A stretch of 64,000 nt of DNA, from NCBI GenBank assembly GCA_031310005.1, contig CM062379.1, positions 6,634,001 to 6,698,000 of the forward strand, read 5' to 3'. Under the pieces are notes generated by a model, which made no database searches, was not told the origin of the DNA, and saw only the letters and a program-made list of their open reading frames with translations. This document shows, in pieces, positions 31,992 through 42,878 of the stretch. The translations under genes were made by a program, and so were the position numbers. The first letter of the stretch is position 1. The number at the start of each line of letters is the position of its first letter. The stretch is from Dactylellina haptotyla (lineage: Eukaryota > Ascomycota > Orbiliomycetes > Orbiliales > Orbiliaceae).

Positions 31992-33318
31992 ATGCACCCT
32001 TTATCTAGTCTATTGGTCTTAGGGGCCATTACCCCTTTCACTCTGGCATACGCTATTCGTGGAAGGGTTCTTGCACTTGATGTACCTGAGCCAGTTCTTC
32101 AGGAGCGAGGCGTTCCTGTTTGCAATGTCATCCAGGGATTCGTCAACTTGTTGAAAGCCAAAGGTGCTACAAGTTTCTGTAGTTCTTACTTGGACATCCA
32201 AACCATAACTGTTACCGCCAGCGCAACTGTTCAGACCTATATTACCACCACTGCCACTGTCCAGGAAACTGTGACGGCGACTGTTACTGCGGCCACAGAG
32301 TAAGTCCATCTTGTGATTTATCTTTTAATATACTATGTCATAGGGATTGATATTTTTCGATTTAGAGCACTGTCGTTTTCGGAGACAATTGTCACCGCTA
32401 CCCTACCTACTACCGTATCTACAAATACGATTGTAGTACCTTCCACAAGCATCGTGTACTCTACTCCGGTTGCTGCGACTACGACGACAACTATATATTA
32501 CACCCCGGGCGTTGCGAAGCCCAGAGCTGTGGAATTGGAGGAGAGAGCCATTCAACTTCCTCCATACGTCGCTGGCTTTGCATCCGCCGCTATTTCCAGT
32601 GGTTGTTCATGCCTCAGCATTCCTACCCCGACCACGACCGTTACCGCAACATCGACCAATCCAAACACAATACAGACTCAGACGACCAAGACTGAGACCG
32701 ACACCAAATATGTCACTCTCACCGTTAGCACAACTATTACAGCCGGCATCGTTACATACACACCCGTCACTGCCCAGACAACTTCGACAAATGTCGTCAT
32801 TTCCACATCTACTTTACCACAACAAACAACTACTGTCACTACCACCGTCACTATCAGACCACAATGTACCGCAATCCTGTCCGGCCAGAGGCTCTACGAA
32901 AATATAGGAAGTAATAGAATCCTTGGAGCTTACAGTTTCGTCAATGAACCCAGAATATCAGGTGATGGAACCATGGAAGCCACTCAATCCGCGTGTTGCG
33001 AACTTTGCTATAACTATCCCGGATGCATCTACTATAGGTAAGCCTTTTTTCTTCTTTTCGTCAACTAGTATTATCTTTAAGCGATGATACTAACGAGTAA
33101 CGATTTATAGTGTCGTCCCCCCTACTTCTGCGGGTCAGCAAGCTATCTGCCGACGATTCTACAACTACCAATCCGTTCCAGAAGGTGTCACTCCTATGTG
33201 CCCTCAAGGTCGTCCATCTTATGGCACTACTTTGATTAACAGAAGGGGAACCTACGAGGCTAATAAGGCTTACGGTCTTGGACCATGTCTCGGCATTGAT
33301 CCTCCCGCTCCAGCCTAA
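31992..33318 (+). CDS. Secreted Thr/Val-rich protein with C-terminal Cys-rich (apple/PAN-like) domain
   Basis: This extracellular protein has no assigned function. Exons are 31992-32299, 32366-33037 and 33111-33318 (395 aa). It has a signal peptide (MHPLSSLLVLGAITPFTLA), then a small Cys-bearing region (CNVIQGFVNLLKAKGATSFC). Long Thr/Val/Ser runs follow (for example TTATVQETVTATVTAATE), broken by a second Cys-bearing segment (AAISSGCSCLSIP). The runs are typical of O-glycosylated stalks. The C-terminal part (about 285-395) has CCELCYNYPGCIYYSVV and CRRFYNY. The spacing suggests an apple/PAN-type adhesive fold, but this is only inference from Cys pattern. Introns use GTAAGT/TTTAG and GTAAGC/TATAG and keep the frame. 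No membrane anchor is seen. Confidence 0.75.
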
Positions 33319-34571
33319 GCTATCTTTTGACCTTTTTGTCATGCGCATATTGAGGAGTATAGTTGATTTAGAATTTGGGAAAACTCTTGTTCTTTCTTAT
33401 ATGTTTGGGTTCAACTAGAATAGAAGCCTTGTAATCAATCAGTAAATACGAAGCGTTATTTGGCATAAGAAATATTCTTGATTCGCAAAATTGGCTTAAA
33501 CCAACTGAATATAACGAAAACTTTTGTAACGGCGAAGATAGAGGCGTAAATACGGTACGGCGGTGTGATATTTCCATTTCCATAAGGAATCATTATCGTA
33601 GATGAGCTCATGAAGCGGGAGGGCTAGTGGACTAGGTCAGGGCTTTATAAAGACCTACCTTTCCCCCGCTCAGAAACAGAATAATATAAATGGGTCAATA
33701 TAGTTAGGTAGTGATTTCTCGTTGAATACCAAAGCCCAAGGCTTTTGAAAACCGTCGACCTCACCAGCGCGTGGATGGCGTTAGGCAGCTACCATATTCT
33801 GCCTACTTTTCTCACGAGTACTCGAGTACTAACAGCTGCAAAAGCCTCAACCAAGCTATCCAAGAAACAAACGTTGCACAAAGATATGAGGAATACCATT
33901 CTTGGGCTGTGCTGTAATAACGTTAAGGCTCAGAACAGTAAAGTTCCGTTCGCGTTATCAGAATATTAGATCAAAACTGTAACCTCCACATTGAAGCTTA
34001 TAAGTAGTCGATATTTATGGTTTATTCCTCTGCTTTGAGCTGTTCCTTCGTTGATTATCAACAGGGTATGCATCAGAGTCTGCCAAAATATGTTAGTAAC
34101 ACATATATATATTTTAGTGTGTAATTATTAAAAAAAGAAGGTAAAGTTAATATACATAGATGTTATTCGTGCGAGAATATTGAATATGTTAGCGAGAAAA
34201 CTTTATAATTTGACAAGTCCGAATGTGGGAAAAGAAAAAAGAGAAAAACGCCGGACTTTGTTGCATTGTTAATTTGCAGGGCTGGAGAGAGCTTTAAAGC
34301 AATAGTAATATAACGAGCGCAAAACGAGACGGTGTGTAAGTATGAGCGTAAGTGGGTGACAATGTGTGTGAGAACACCGACGGGTAGGAGATGGACTGTT
34401 AAAAGATGATTAAATCTTTCAAACTCAGTGGAATATTGGTAAATTAAATCGTGTTCTTAGAGCCGCTAAATGCCAACCTGCAGCTAGTGCAAACGTGCGT
34501 TAACTTTAACTATATAATTCTACGCCAATCTCCCCCTTTGCGTCTCGGTATAACCGCGGGTTGTCGTCGTC
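33319..34571. other. Convergent intergenic region, AT-rich
   Basis: The stretch lies between the Thr-rich protein gene (+) and the aspartic-protease-like gene (-). It is AT-rich with poly-purine patches (34120-34260) and a palindromic AGTACTCGAGTACT near 33816-33829. No gene is supported. Confidence 0.55.
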
Positions 34572-36188
34572 TCAGTATCCGCTCTTGCAATACCAAGAGC
34601 TGCAGGAGGAACCGGTGGATCTTGAATACGCAACCTGATTAGTATTTCGAGTAGCGATCTCCACAAAAATGGAAAGCCCTGTGTACACACCAGAGATAGA
34701 CCCAAGATGGCGCCCCACAATACTTGTTGGCACATAGCTTCCAAAGGACTCCAAAAGACCCCTCTCACGTCCAATTTCGGGCCTCTTTCTCCGTGATCGA
34801 AGGATTATACAAAATAATATAACAGCCATAAGCCACCCAACTGCTGCTAATACCGCTAGACCAATCCTTAATTTATTATAATTTTCGAGAGACCTAGAAT
34901 TTGTTGCCTCAAAGTCACACATAGTGTATAAATTACTTCCGTCGCTAACACCTTGATGATAGGCTGATGGGGCTAAACTGAAAGTATCCCGCGAATAGTC
35001 AACCATAAGGTACATCTGTGATAGGAATGTGCCTCCAAGAATCATCGGTGGCAGGTATCCATCCACCACAGGATAGTTATCTGATTGATTCCGAAACTCG
35101 AGCTGCGTGAAATTCCCTTCAATGAAGCCATTCTTTCCATCTGGGAGTTTCCCATATACTGGATTCATCGTTTCGTTCCCCGGGATAGTAACCGTAAACG
35201 CATTGCTCCCGTCTAAGATTGTAATAGTGACATTCTCGATCTTCCTATCTGATGTTGTGAAAATCAATGGTTTCGGGCTTTCTGCTCCATCGGGGGGCGG
35301 GATAACGGCTCCCGTCAGATCCAAAAACCGAGCCATCATACTAACAGGGAGTGTCATAGACTGTTGAAACGGATCTATACAAGCAGATATTTTGAAATCT
35401 TTGGCTGCGTCCGGCATCAAACTCGTTGTGGAACCTTGAATGGAGATAGACAGGTCAGACACCAAGACTTGTAGTGGACAGTGTAAGCCCTTTCTCCCAT
35501 CTGCTTCCGCGTTGACATCTGATATGGTGAAATTCCTGAAGGGCCCGGATATGGCGTTCGGATTGTATCCACCAACGACGAGTTCTCCATCGAACAAATT
35601 CGCATCAGAGTAGCTTCCTTGAGAAAGAACCCAAACTTTTGAAGGAACGTGCCCGAGGTCGTAAAGTGCGTTGAGAAATGTTGACCATCTTCCCATTCCA
35701 ACACCGCTTTTCCTTTGAATATTTGGAAGAACGAGCGTCATGATGGCGAGTGAATATTCCCCCAATGTAAGAGCTTTGGTAGCCGTGTTCAATATGACGG
35801 GAATATGGCCTTCGTCTTGGTATTCACCCAATTCGCCCTGGATAAATAAATCGTTCGGGTCCATAGTAAAGTTGAACGGCACCGGAAATGATTGGTTGAA
35901 ATCGGGCGCAGTCACATCCAAAGTACTTCCGGCCTGGCCTTCGCAAGCCCGCTGATAAACCTTATCGCCATTACCTTCGCAAACGACAGTGCTGTGTACC
36001 CGCGTTACCGAAAACATGGTAGATATCCGAAGTCCCAACTCTTGGTTTACCCCGGCATTCAGGGGTATACCCCGCGAATTGCTCCCTTCCTGCGTCGGTA
36101 CGCTTTTCCATGGTATAGCGATTGGTTGAATAGAGCGACAGGCTAGTGAGTGGATAGTAAAAATTGACAAGATCAGGAAAATCTTCAT
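34572..36188 (-). CDS. Aspartic-protease-like type I membrane protein lacking catalytic motifs
   Basis: A 538-aa open frame on the minus strand has a signal peptide (MKIFLILSIFTIHSLA). Its ectodomain (about 20-440) resembles fungal pepsin-fold proteins: GVGMGRWSTFLNALYDLG, FDGELVVGGYNPNAISGPF, YLPPMILGGTFLSQMYLMVDY and DTFSLAP are aspartic-protease landmarks. No D-T/S-G active-site motif is present at either expected place: the N-terminal site region reads LNAGVNQELGLRISTMFS and the second reads ISACIDPFQQS. It is therefore probably a non-catalytic relative. Many N-glycosylation sites occur. A membrane span (IGLAVLAAVGWLMAVILFCI) is followed by basic RSRRKR and a cytosolic tail. The tail beyond about residue 470 is uncertain: a different frame ending at 34520 (PPVPPAALGIARADTET) reads more like protein and may belong to a last exon. 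Confidence 0.75.
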   Translation of the reverse strand: MKIFLILSIFTIHSLACRSIQPIAIPWKSVPTQEGSNSRGIPLNAGVNQELGLRISTMFSVTRVHSTVVCEGNGDKVYQRACEGQAGSTLDVTAPDFNQSFPVPFNFTMDPNDLFIQGELGEYQDEGHIPVILNTATKALTLGEYSLAIMTLVLPNIQRKSGVGMGRWSTFLNALYDLGHVPSKVWVLSQGSYSDANLFDGELVVGGYNPNAISGPFRNFTISDVNAEADGRKGLHCPLQVLVSDLSISIQGSTTSLMPDAAKDFKISACIDPFQQSMTLPVSMMARFLDLTGAVIPPPDGAESPKPLIFTTSDRKIENVTITILDGSNAFTVTIPGNETMNPVYGKLPDGKNGFIEGNFTQLEFRNQSDNYPVVDGYLPPMILGGTFLSQMYLMVDYSRDTFSLAPSAYHQGVSDGSNLYTMCDFEATNSRSLENYNKLRIGLAVLAAVGWLMAVILFCIILRSRRKRPEIGRERGLLESFGSYVPTSIVGRHLGSISGVYTGLSIFVEIATRNTNQVAYSRSTGSSCSSWYCKSGY

Positions 36189-38427
36189 TTTAACATGAAA
36201 AGAGGTGATAGTATCAAAGTTGAGCGCCGGCGAGACACCAGCCAGAGGACCCGCATTAAATAATAAGAAAGTAATTAGAAGAGAGGCTCCATGGTAAACT
36301 TCGAAAGCTTTCGACTTTTCTCCACCACGCTCATGATCCGGTCGAAGCTGACGTTTACAAGGCCATAGCCCAATGATTCCGTTTAATATAACGGCGTCCT
36401 AGGCCGCCCAGCGCAAATCCGGTTTATTTGAAGATCCCGATTTCATGTTTGAACTCCTTGCAGTGACAGCCTCGTCCTTATATACTGAGGGGAGTAGTTT
36501 CGAACGACGAATGGTTGCACAAACGAAAGTCGGCAACGCAGGTGCATATGCATGTCTGCCTGGGTAAAGAAAACTTGAGGACGAAACATCGAACGAATGA
36601 CAAGGCAGAATGGTGCACGTGGTGGGTCTACGCTGCGCTTTTGGTCGATGGAACACAAATCTTAGGTTCAGGAAGTTAACGAATTCGATTTATCCGAAAG
36701 CTTGCTTTTCTAGAAGTCCTCGTTCGCGTAACAATAATGAAATCTTGATGCCTCGTCTCATGTCCGAAGTAAACACTGCCGCTGCATTGTTTGCCCCGAT
36801 CCATGCGCCACACGTGAGCTTAAGTGTTCAGGGTTCAGGTCATATAAAGTTCCAGCACTCCCAAATATTAACAATGAATTCTATGTATCTTCAACAATCA
36901 TCTCTTTGATACCTTGTGCAATTTTTTGGTATATAAGAAGCCGGAGCTGTTTTACGCAGAGAGTCATGGCGCGTCTGCTCTTAAGTATCGTTTATTGACC
37001 CGAAGTGAATTAGACTTAAATGCCACACCAATTTTGCGTTGGTTACCAAGTCTAAGCTTCTTAGATCCAAGACTTGAACTGTTCAAATGCAAATGCAAAT
37101 ATTTATGACGTAAAAATATTTGAAGTCCTTTGGGAAAGCTCAAATTAACAACATTGATGGCTCTATATCACGTGGATTTTTCTGAAATCCGGGGCGCGGG
37201 ACGCACCAAGGATTAAATTTGTGGCTCGTTTCAAAATTGAGAAAGGATCAATTTTTTTCGCACAAACTTGCCTCTGGTTAACATTCACCGAAGCTAAAGG
37301 TGATTCAATACACAGACTCTCATTAGCGACTTCGATTTCATTCTCAATCCTTCCTTAGGACCCTACGAGTTAAAAATTTCCGAGGCGGAATAAAACTTTA
37401 ATCTGTCTCGTGTCGAGTTGATCCGCACCCGGGGTACTCTACAGTCTTAAGCTTGTTTAGGTACTCTACTCAAAAGCTCCAGGAGGCTCATATCAGGCGT
37501 CAACACCGATGTAATAAAATCTAGAGATTTTACTATTAAACACTTCGATGTGGATCCGATTTTGGCAGCGCCGTACTTCCGCTTTACCATAGCAATCCAT
37601 AAATTCTATTCAATCTTGCAAATCTTGTTCTCAATTCCCCAAATGTGAAAAATTCGTGTTCATATTTTCCTCAAGGTTAGAGATAGTTTTGTCCTACTAC
37701 TCAAGATTATCGAATATGAATAAATCACCCCTCTTCTGCTGCCTTATAATAAATAGAACGATATCCGAATCTATCGCACCAGTCAAAGTAGTGCGCTACG
37801 ATGACAAGTTCGTGCGCCTTCACTTCAACGGGGTCGGCGTCTAATATTCCGTATTTAAGTAATACTTACAAAAAATGCCGATATAAACACCATATATCCA
37901 GTCAGCATCTCTGGATCCTAGACAAGCCAAGTACCGAAAGGAATACCACAGCAACTTGCGTTGTCCAGGTCGTCTGCCCAATAGGAGCCTGAGAAAGGAT
38001 AGCCCATGCTCGACGACGTCGATAGCAGCCCGCAAAAGGCAAGTGCTCACCCAACACCGCCTACCCGCCGAACTCCGTGTCCCAGATAGCCTGGTGACTC
38101 AAGCTAAGATCTGTTGAAATTCGCATCTTCTTCCTCAGTCTGGATAAGAGCGCATGTGGGGAATCGCGTGCAGGGCTTGGAAGACCGAGATATTACCTAA
38201 TCATCAAGATTTTTCTCTTTCCTTACCGCGTGTGAGCTCTGAGACCCTTTGGCAGCTAGCTATCTCGTATCCTCTACCCCTTTAAACCTCTGGAGAGCCT
38301 ATAAAAGACCGGTCTTCCCGTCGAGAGATCTCGGTTTCTTCCATCTCCTCCACACTTAGGTGCACTATAAGATTGAAAGCTCCACTCCTACAACAGGGTC
38401 AACGCAATTTTTCGATATACTCACAGG
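36189..38427. other. Intergenic, 2.2 kb
   Basis: Open frames are below 100 codons and show no domains. The sequence is AT-rich around 37-37.7 kb. The final 150 bases contain the TATA element and CT-rich leader of the deaminase gene. Confidence 0.55.
38300..38307 (+). promoter_or_regulatory. TATA box of the adenosine deaminase gene
   Basis: TATAAAAG lies 128 bases before the start codon and is followed by a pyrimidine-rich leader (TCTTCCCG, TTTCTTCCATCTCCTCC). Position and exact consensus make this the clearest promoter in the window. Confidence 0.55.
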
Positions 38428-40163
38428 ATGGCTTCTCAGTCAGTTGGCGCGCTTGTTCGAGAGCACATTAGCAGCCGGGCTGCTTTCATTGCGAAAGAGA
38501 AAGAAAGACGTCATGGTATGTCCTCAATTTGGTCAACCAGAGTTAGAGTCCAAATGCTTATCAATGAATAGATTTCGGATACCGCCAGCGCATGTCCCCA
38601 TTGGCTGTTGAAGCGGCCAATGTAGTTCGTGACATTAGAGAGAAGGAAAAGACCAAAGTCTGGTCCAAGGCTCCCGAAAGCGAAGAAGAAGTCTACCCCG
38701 GAATGTCTTTCACTCTAGCAAAGGAGCGTATGGAGAAGACCCTGCTCTGGAAAGTTGTCAAACAAATGCCAAAAGGCGCACTCTTGCATTGCCATTTCGA
38801 CGCCATGTGCGACAGTAGGTTCCCGCAGCTTTGAAATCTGATGAATATTAGCACATTCTAACACGATAACATAGTGAGATGGATGTGCGAGGCCGCAATT
38901 GAGACTCCAAACATCCTCGTGAGCGTTCCACAGCCACTTCTCAAACCGGAGGACTATGCTACAGCTGCAGCTCCCTCTTTCCAAATCGGAGAAGCTTCCG
39001 CCGATTTGACACCTATCACCTCTGCTTCCTATAAAGCAGACACTCTTGTTCCTCTCTCTTCTCAAATCACAGACGCCAACCGTGAAGACTTCATCAACTA
39101 TTTCGTCCGCCACACTACAATCTCCATCGAAGACTCGCTGACCCACCACCATGGTCTTAATGATATCTGGCGTCGGTTCTCCGCCGTCTTCCGCGTCATC
39201 CTGGGAATTAGCCAATATGTTCCATTCTTCCGCAAGATGGTCCGTCGTGTCATCTCTCAGCTCGCCGCAGACGGTGTTAGATACGTCGATATCCGTACTG
39301 TCTTCTTCGTCCCCGAAAATCCAGAAGATAGAAACAAGGGAGCTTATGACATCCTTACCGCATTCAAAGAGGAACTCGAGGCATTCAAAGCGACCCCAGA
39401 AGGCAAGAACTTCTGGGGCGCCAGAATCATCTGGACGACTCTCCGTATGCACGGCCGAGACTTCATTGAAGAAAACATGCGCTACTGCGTTGAAGTATAC
39501 AAGAAGTTCCCGGATATCATCGCCGGATTTGACCTGGTCGGACAGGAAGACCTAGGTCGTCCACTCCTCGATCTTATCCCCGAATTGAAGTACTTTGAGA
39601 GCCTCTGTGCCCAGGAGAAGGTCACTATCCCTTTCTTCTTCCACGCCGGAGAAGTCAACTCTGACGGCGATGTTCACGACGAGAACCTGTTTGATGCAAT
39701 CCTTCTTGGCACTAAGCGTATCGGACACGGCTTCTCACTGTACAAACACCCACTTCTCATCGAAGAAGTCAGAAACAGGAATATCTGCCTGGAAGTCTGC
39801 CCCATCTCCAACGAGGTCCTGCGTCTGGCTAGCTCCATCTTGTCGCACCCATTGCCAGCTTTCATGGCCAACGGCGTTGCAGTTGCACTTGCCAACGATG
39901 ATCCGGGTATTTTGGGACAGGGAGCCACCGGAATGAGCCACGATTTCTATCAAGTCCTCCAGGCGTACGATAACGTTGGTCTGGAGGGTGTCGGAGACTT
40001 GGTTGAGACCAGCGTTCTCTTTGCGGCATTCGAGGGAGAAGAAGTCGGTGTTGTCAAGGAGGGCGGATACAGAGAGAAGTGCTTGAACGAGTTGAGGGCT
40101 GAGTGGGAGGCTTTCTGCAAATGGATCGTCGACGAAGTCAAGCCCTTGGCTGCTCAGCTTTAA
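38428..40163 (+). CDS. Adenosine deaminase-related growth factor (ADGF/CECR1-type) deaminase
   Basis: The protein is predicted to convert adenosine to inosine in purine salvage. Exons are 38428-38515, 38572-38814 and 38875-40163 (539 aa). The metal-dependent TIM-barrel motifs are intact: H73/H75 in HCHFDAM, H338 and E341 in FFHAGEVNSDGD, H366 in RIGHGFSLYKHP, and D423/D424 in ANDDPGILG. LEVCPISNEVL is the usual strand before the last motif. The N-terminal extension (about 1-70) with SPLAVEAANVVRDIRE is typical of the ADGF subfamily. Animal ADGFs are secreted; here no signal peptide is present, so it is probably cytosolic. Introns use GTATGT/ATAG and GTAGGT/ATAG. It converges with RAD9 460 bases away. 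Confidence 0.92.
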
Positions 40164-40622
40164 ATAAGCTATTTATCAAATAGAGTTACGCCCCTTCATG
40201 CTCAGATTAACTAAGGGAGTGTCTGGCTGAGACCAGTCCGCTCTTTTTTCTTACTTTCCTTTATTTCCTTCAACGATCTTGTTTTCTATTTATTATTGCA
40301 TCGGAGTTTATTCAACATGACGGAACGGCGGGAACGGCGTACGAGATCATTCAACAACTTGGAGGATTAAAAACATTCTGTTTAACACGATATGAAGTGT
40401 ATGTACTATATTCAACAATGGGTATCCGGCGAGGGTGGATTCATGAAATCGGGGAGAGCGGTGTTCAACAAAAGTAAAATATCATTTTTGTATGCAGCGG
40501 CAATTCAACCAAGCCCTGCTTTGTCTATTGCTGTATTCAATCTATGAGAACAAGCAAATAAAATAAATAAATTTATGATAACCTTTCCCACCCACTTGGT
40601 GGTTTGTGTGTGATGATGCACG
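40164..40622. other. Convergent 3' region, ADGF and RAD9
   Basis: These 459 bases are AT-rich and presumably contain both 3' UTRs. No gene is supported. Confidence 0.55.
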
Positions 40623-42519
40623 CTAGTCGAATAAACCTTTGACCTGGTGTAGACGTCAATATCCGTTTTAATGCCTCCGAGGGATTGGTTATTTTACTTA
40701 CCACATTCTTTCTCTGCGTAGCATCAACAAAACTTCCAGATTCTTCTTCCCTGTCCTCTTGTCTCTTCTTGCCTGAAGTGGTAGATTCCTTATGAACACT
40801 CACAGATCTCTCCTGAATTTCCGCAGAGGAAGTATGGTCTAAACCTAGCGACGCATCCCATCCAAGCACATCTTCGTCATCGTCATCATCTAATAACCTC
40901 TCGATCGGATCTTCCGCACCTCCCGGTGTCGGCCCGAACAGATCATCTTCGTCATCATCCATAAGAAACAAACTCTGACTCGGTCTCGGCGGAAGTGATC
41001 CTCTAAGCCCAAACGACAACGACGACGGCTGCCTCCCCGATATAGATGGCGAATCCCTGCCCATACTGTTCGACGCCATCGAAGTCGACCCAACACGCGG
41101 CGTAATCCTCGACGGTGGCGGCGGCATCTCCATTGACACCGACGCAGTCTTCTCCACCGCTCGACTAGCCGTAGGTAGAACCGACGGCGGCGGTGGCATA
41201 GAAGACACAGACGGCCCAGGGGTAACAGAACTCTTCCTCGACGCGGGTCCCGCACTCCCCGGCTGCGTTTTAATAGGCACCGCAGACGTCTCCCTCGTTC
41301 TCGTCCCCATGCTACCGGGCGCGGACGGGGCGTTTCTATGCGCGAGAATCTTCGCAACAGGCTCAGCTTTGCCCGCACCGGCTGGTCCCGCGGCGCCTCG
41401 TTTCCGCGTCATAAGCGTGAATTCGCAAAACATGCCGCTCTGGTCGTAGGTCATCTGCATCGGCTGGCCGGCTTCGCCGTAGGCGGCTTGGATCTGGATT
41501 TGGCCAAATGTTCCCGCGTGCGTGACGATGGATTTGAAATCTTTGACCGTGACGGCGATTTGGGTTTCCGAGGCGACTTGGAATTCGTTAAATTCGATGA
41601 GGTCGAGTTCGACGGATGTTTGGAGCGGGGTTTTCAAGATTTCTAATGCAATTATTAAGAAAGGCTAGATGGCCGGTGATTGGAAAGGTATCCTTACGTG
41701 CGCCGTCAATGATTTTCTCGGTATAGCTGGTCAGATTAACCGTTCGCTCTTGATGCGAAATCTGCAAATGCTCGGTCTTCGGGCCGAAATGCTCCATCCA
41801 TTTCTTCAGCTCACCGGCACGGATAGTCCATCTGTTGATCGCCCATTCTCTCCGGAAAGAGGCAGAGATAATATCCGCTTCTTCGTACTGTAGACGAAAG
41901 GTCTTCATAACGCCTGCGACAAGATCATCAGTATCACTATAGCTTCAATAATAAAAAGTTAACGTAGGCTTTACCGTGCCGACAGAACAACTTGACGACA
42001 AGCCGGCATTGCACTTTATCCGGCTTCTCGTGAAGACTGATTTCACACTTTTCGATCCCCTGAACGAGCGTCTCGTCTCTTTCCTTATTGACCGCCTCGG
42101 GCACGTACCTGCCACGAAACACGGGAAGCAGAGCCCTGACGTTCATCTTGCACGTAAACGCTCCTTCTTCGGCGGGTCTTGCCGAACTCGACTGGCTGCC
42201 ATTATTGCCGAACGACAGGGAGCTTAGCAGTTTATTCGGATCAGGCACGAAGTTGTAAGCATCACAGAACGTATCGCCAGCCAGACATATAAGAATATGC
42301 GCTGAGTGCGTCTGGTTTAGAGTTCTCAGATTAAGCTAGAAAAAGCACCAGGGATGTCAGGCGGCCTGCGAAAAAGTTGAATATATACTCGGAAAGGTAT
42401 CAGACCTTATTTCTCTTAGCTTCAAGCGTAACGTAATCTCCAAACTTAGCTAGACAATTAAGCGCTTCGTAGAGCCGATCGACAGCAACCGGGTTGAGGG
42501 TGATGTTTAATGTTGCCAT
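40623..42519 (-). CDS. RAD9: DNA damage checkpoint clamp subunit Rad9
   Basis: Rad9 forms the 9-1-1 ring with Rad1 and Hus1 and signals DNA damage. Exons on the minus strand are 42519-42406, 42335-41975, 41913-41698, 41642-40702 and 40643-40623 (550 aa). The N-terminal PCNA-like fold begins MATLNITLNPVAVDRLYEAL and continues with LNLRTLNQTHSAHILICL and CRLVVKLFCRHGVMKTFRLQYEEAD. The fold ends near MFCEFTLMTRKRG, about residue 320. A disordered, Pro/Ser-rich, then acidic tail (DDDEDDLFG, DDDDEDVLGWD) follows, the usual site of phosphorylation. The last exon has 21 nt and encodes VKGLFD, joined to DATQRKNV; this conserved Rad9 end is lost if the intron is read through. Intron 1 starts with the weak GTCTGA. 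Confidence 0.9.
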
Positions 42520-42878
42520 GCTTGAAGTTTGCCCGCCAGACGTCGACAAGCCCAGCCGATATGAGATACTGTGTTGTAGGACGTTGGAAAGCGTGTCGTA
42601 AACAACGCGAGGTCGAGTTTTCGATGCAGAATAAAGACTATGTTATAAGAATCAAGGCGATGCAACCAGACTAAATGGGAACGGGTACGAGTGGCCGAAG
42701 GTACATTCAAATCAGCGTTGAATACAGTGGTACCGTCGAACCCTGCTGTCGTGCAGCTCAGGCCAACATACACGTTCCGAGAACCAGGGACGTGGATGGT
42801 GATGTCGGCAGGGTTCGTTTTGTTCGATAAGTCATTCGCACTGCAGTATACTGGAGCTGGAGTGCTATAACGTGCCAT
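42507..42878 (-). CDS. Possible upstream ORF overlapping the RAD9 start
   Basis: A 123-codon frame starts MARYSTPAPVYCSANDLSN and ends 12 bases past the A of the RAD9 ATG, in another frame. Its first 75 residues (ADITIHVPGSRNVYVGLSC and onward) read like protein; the remainder does not. It could be a regulatory upstream ORF, the first exon of an unknown short gene, or chance. No family recognised. Confidence 0.25.
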   Translation of the reverse strand: MARYSTPAPVYCSANDLSNKTNPADITIHVPGSRNVYVGLSCTTAGFDGTTVFNADLNVPSATRTRSHLVWLHRLDSYNIVFILHRKLDLALFTTRFPTSYNTVSHIGWACRRLAGKLQAWQH

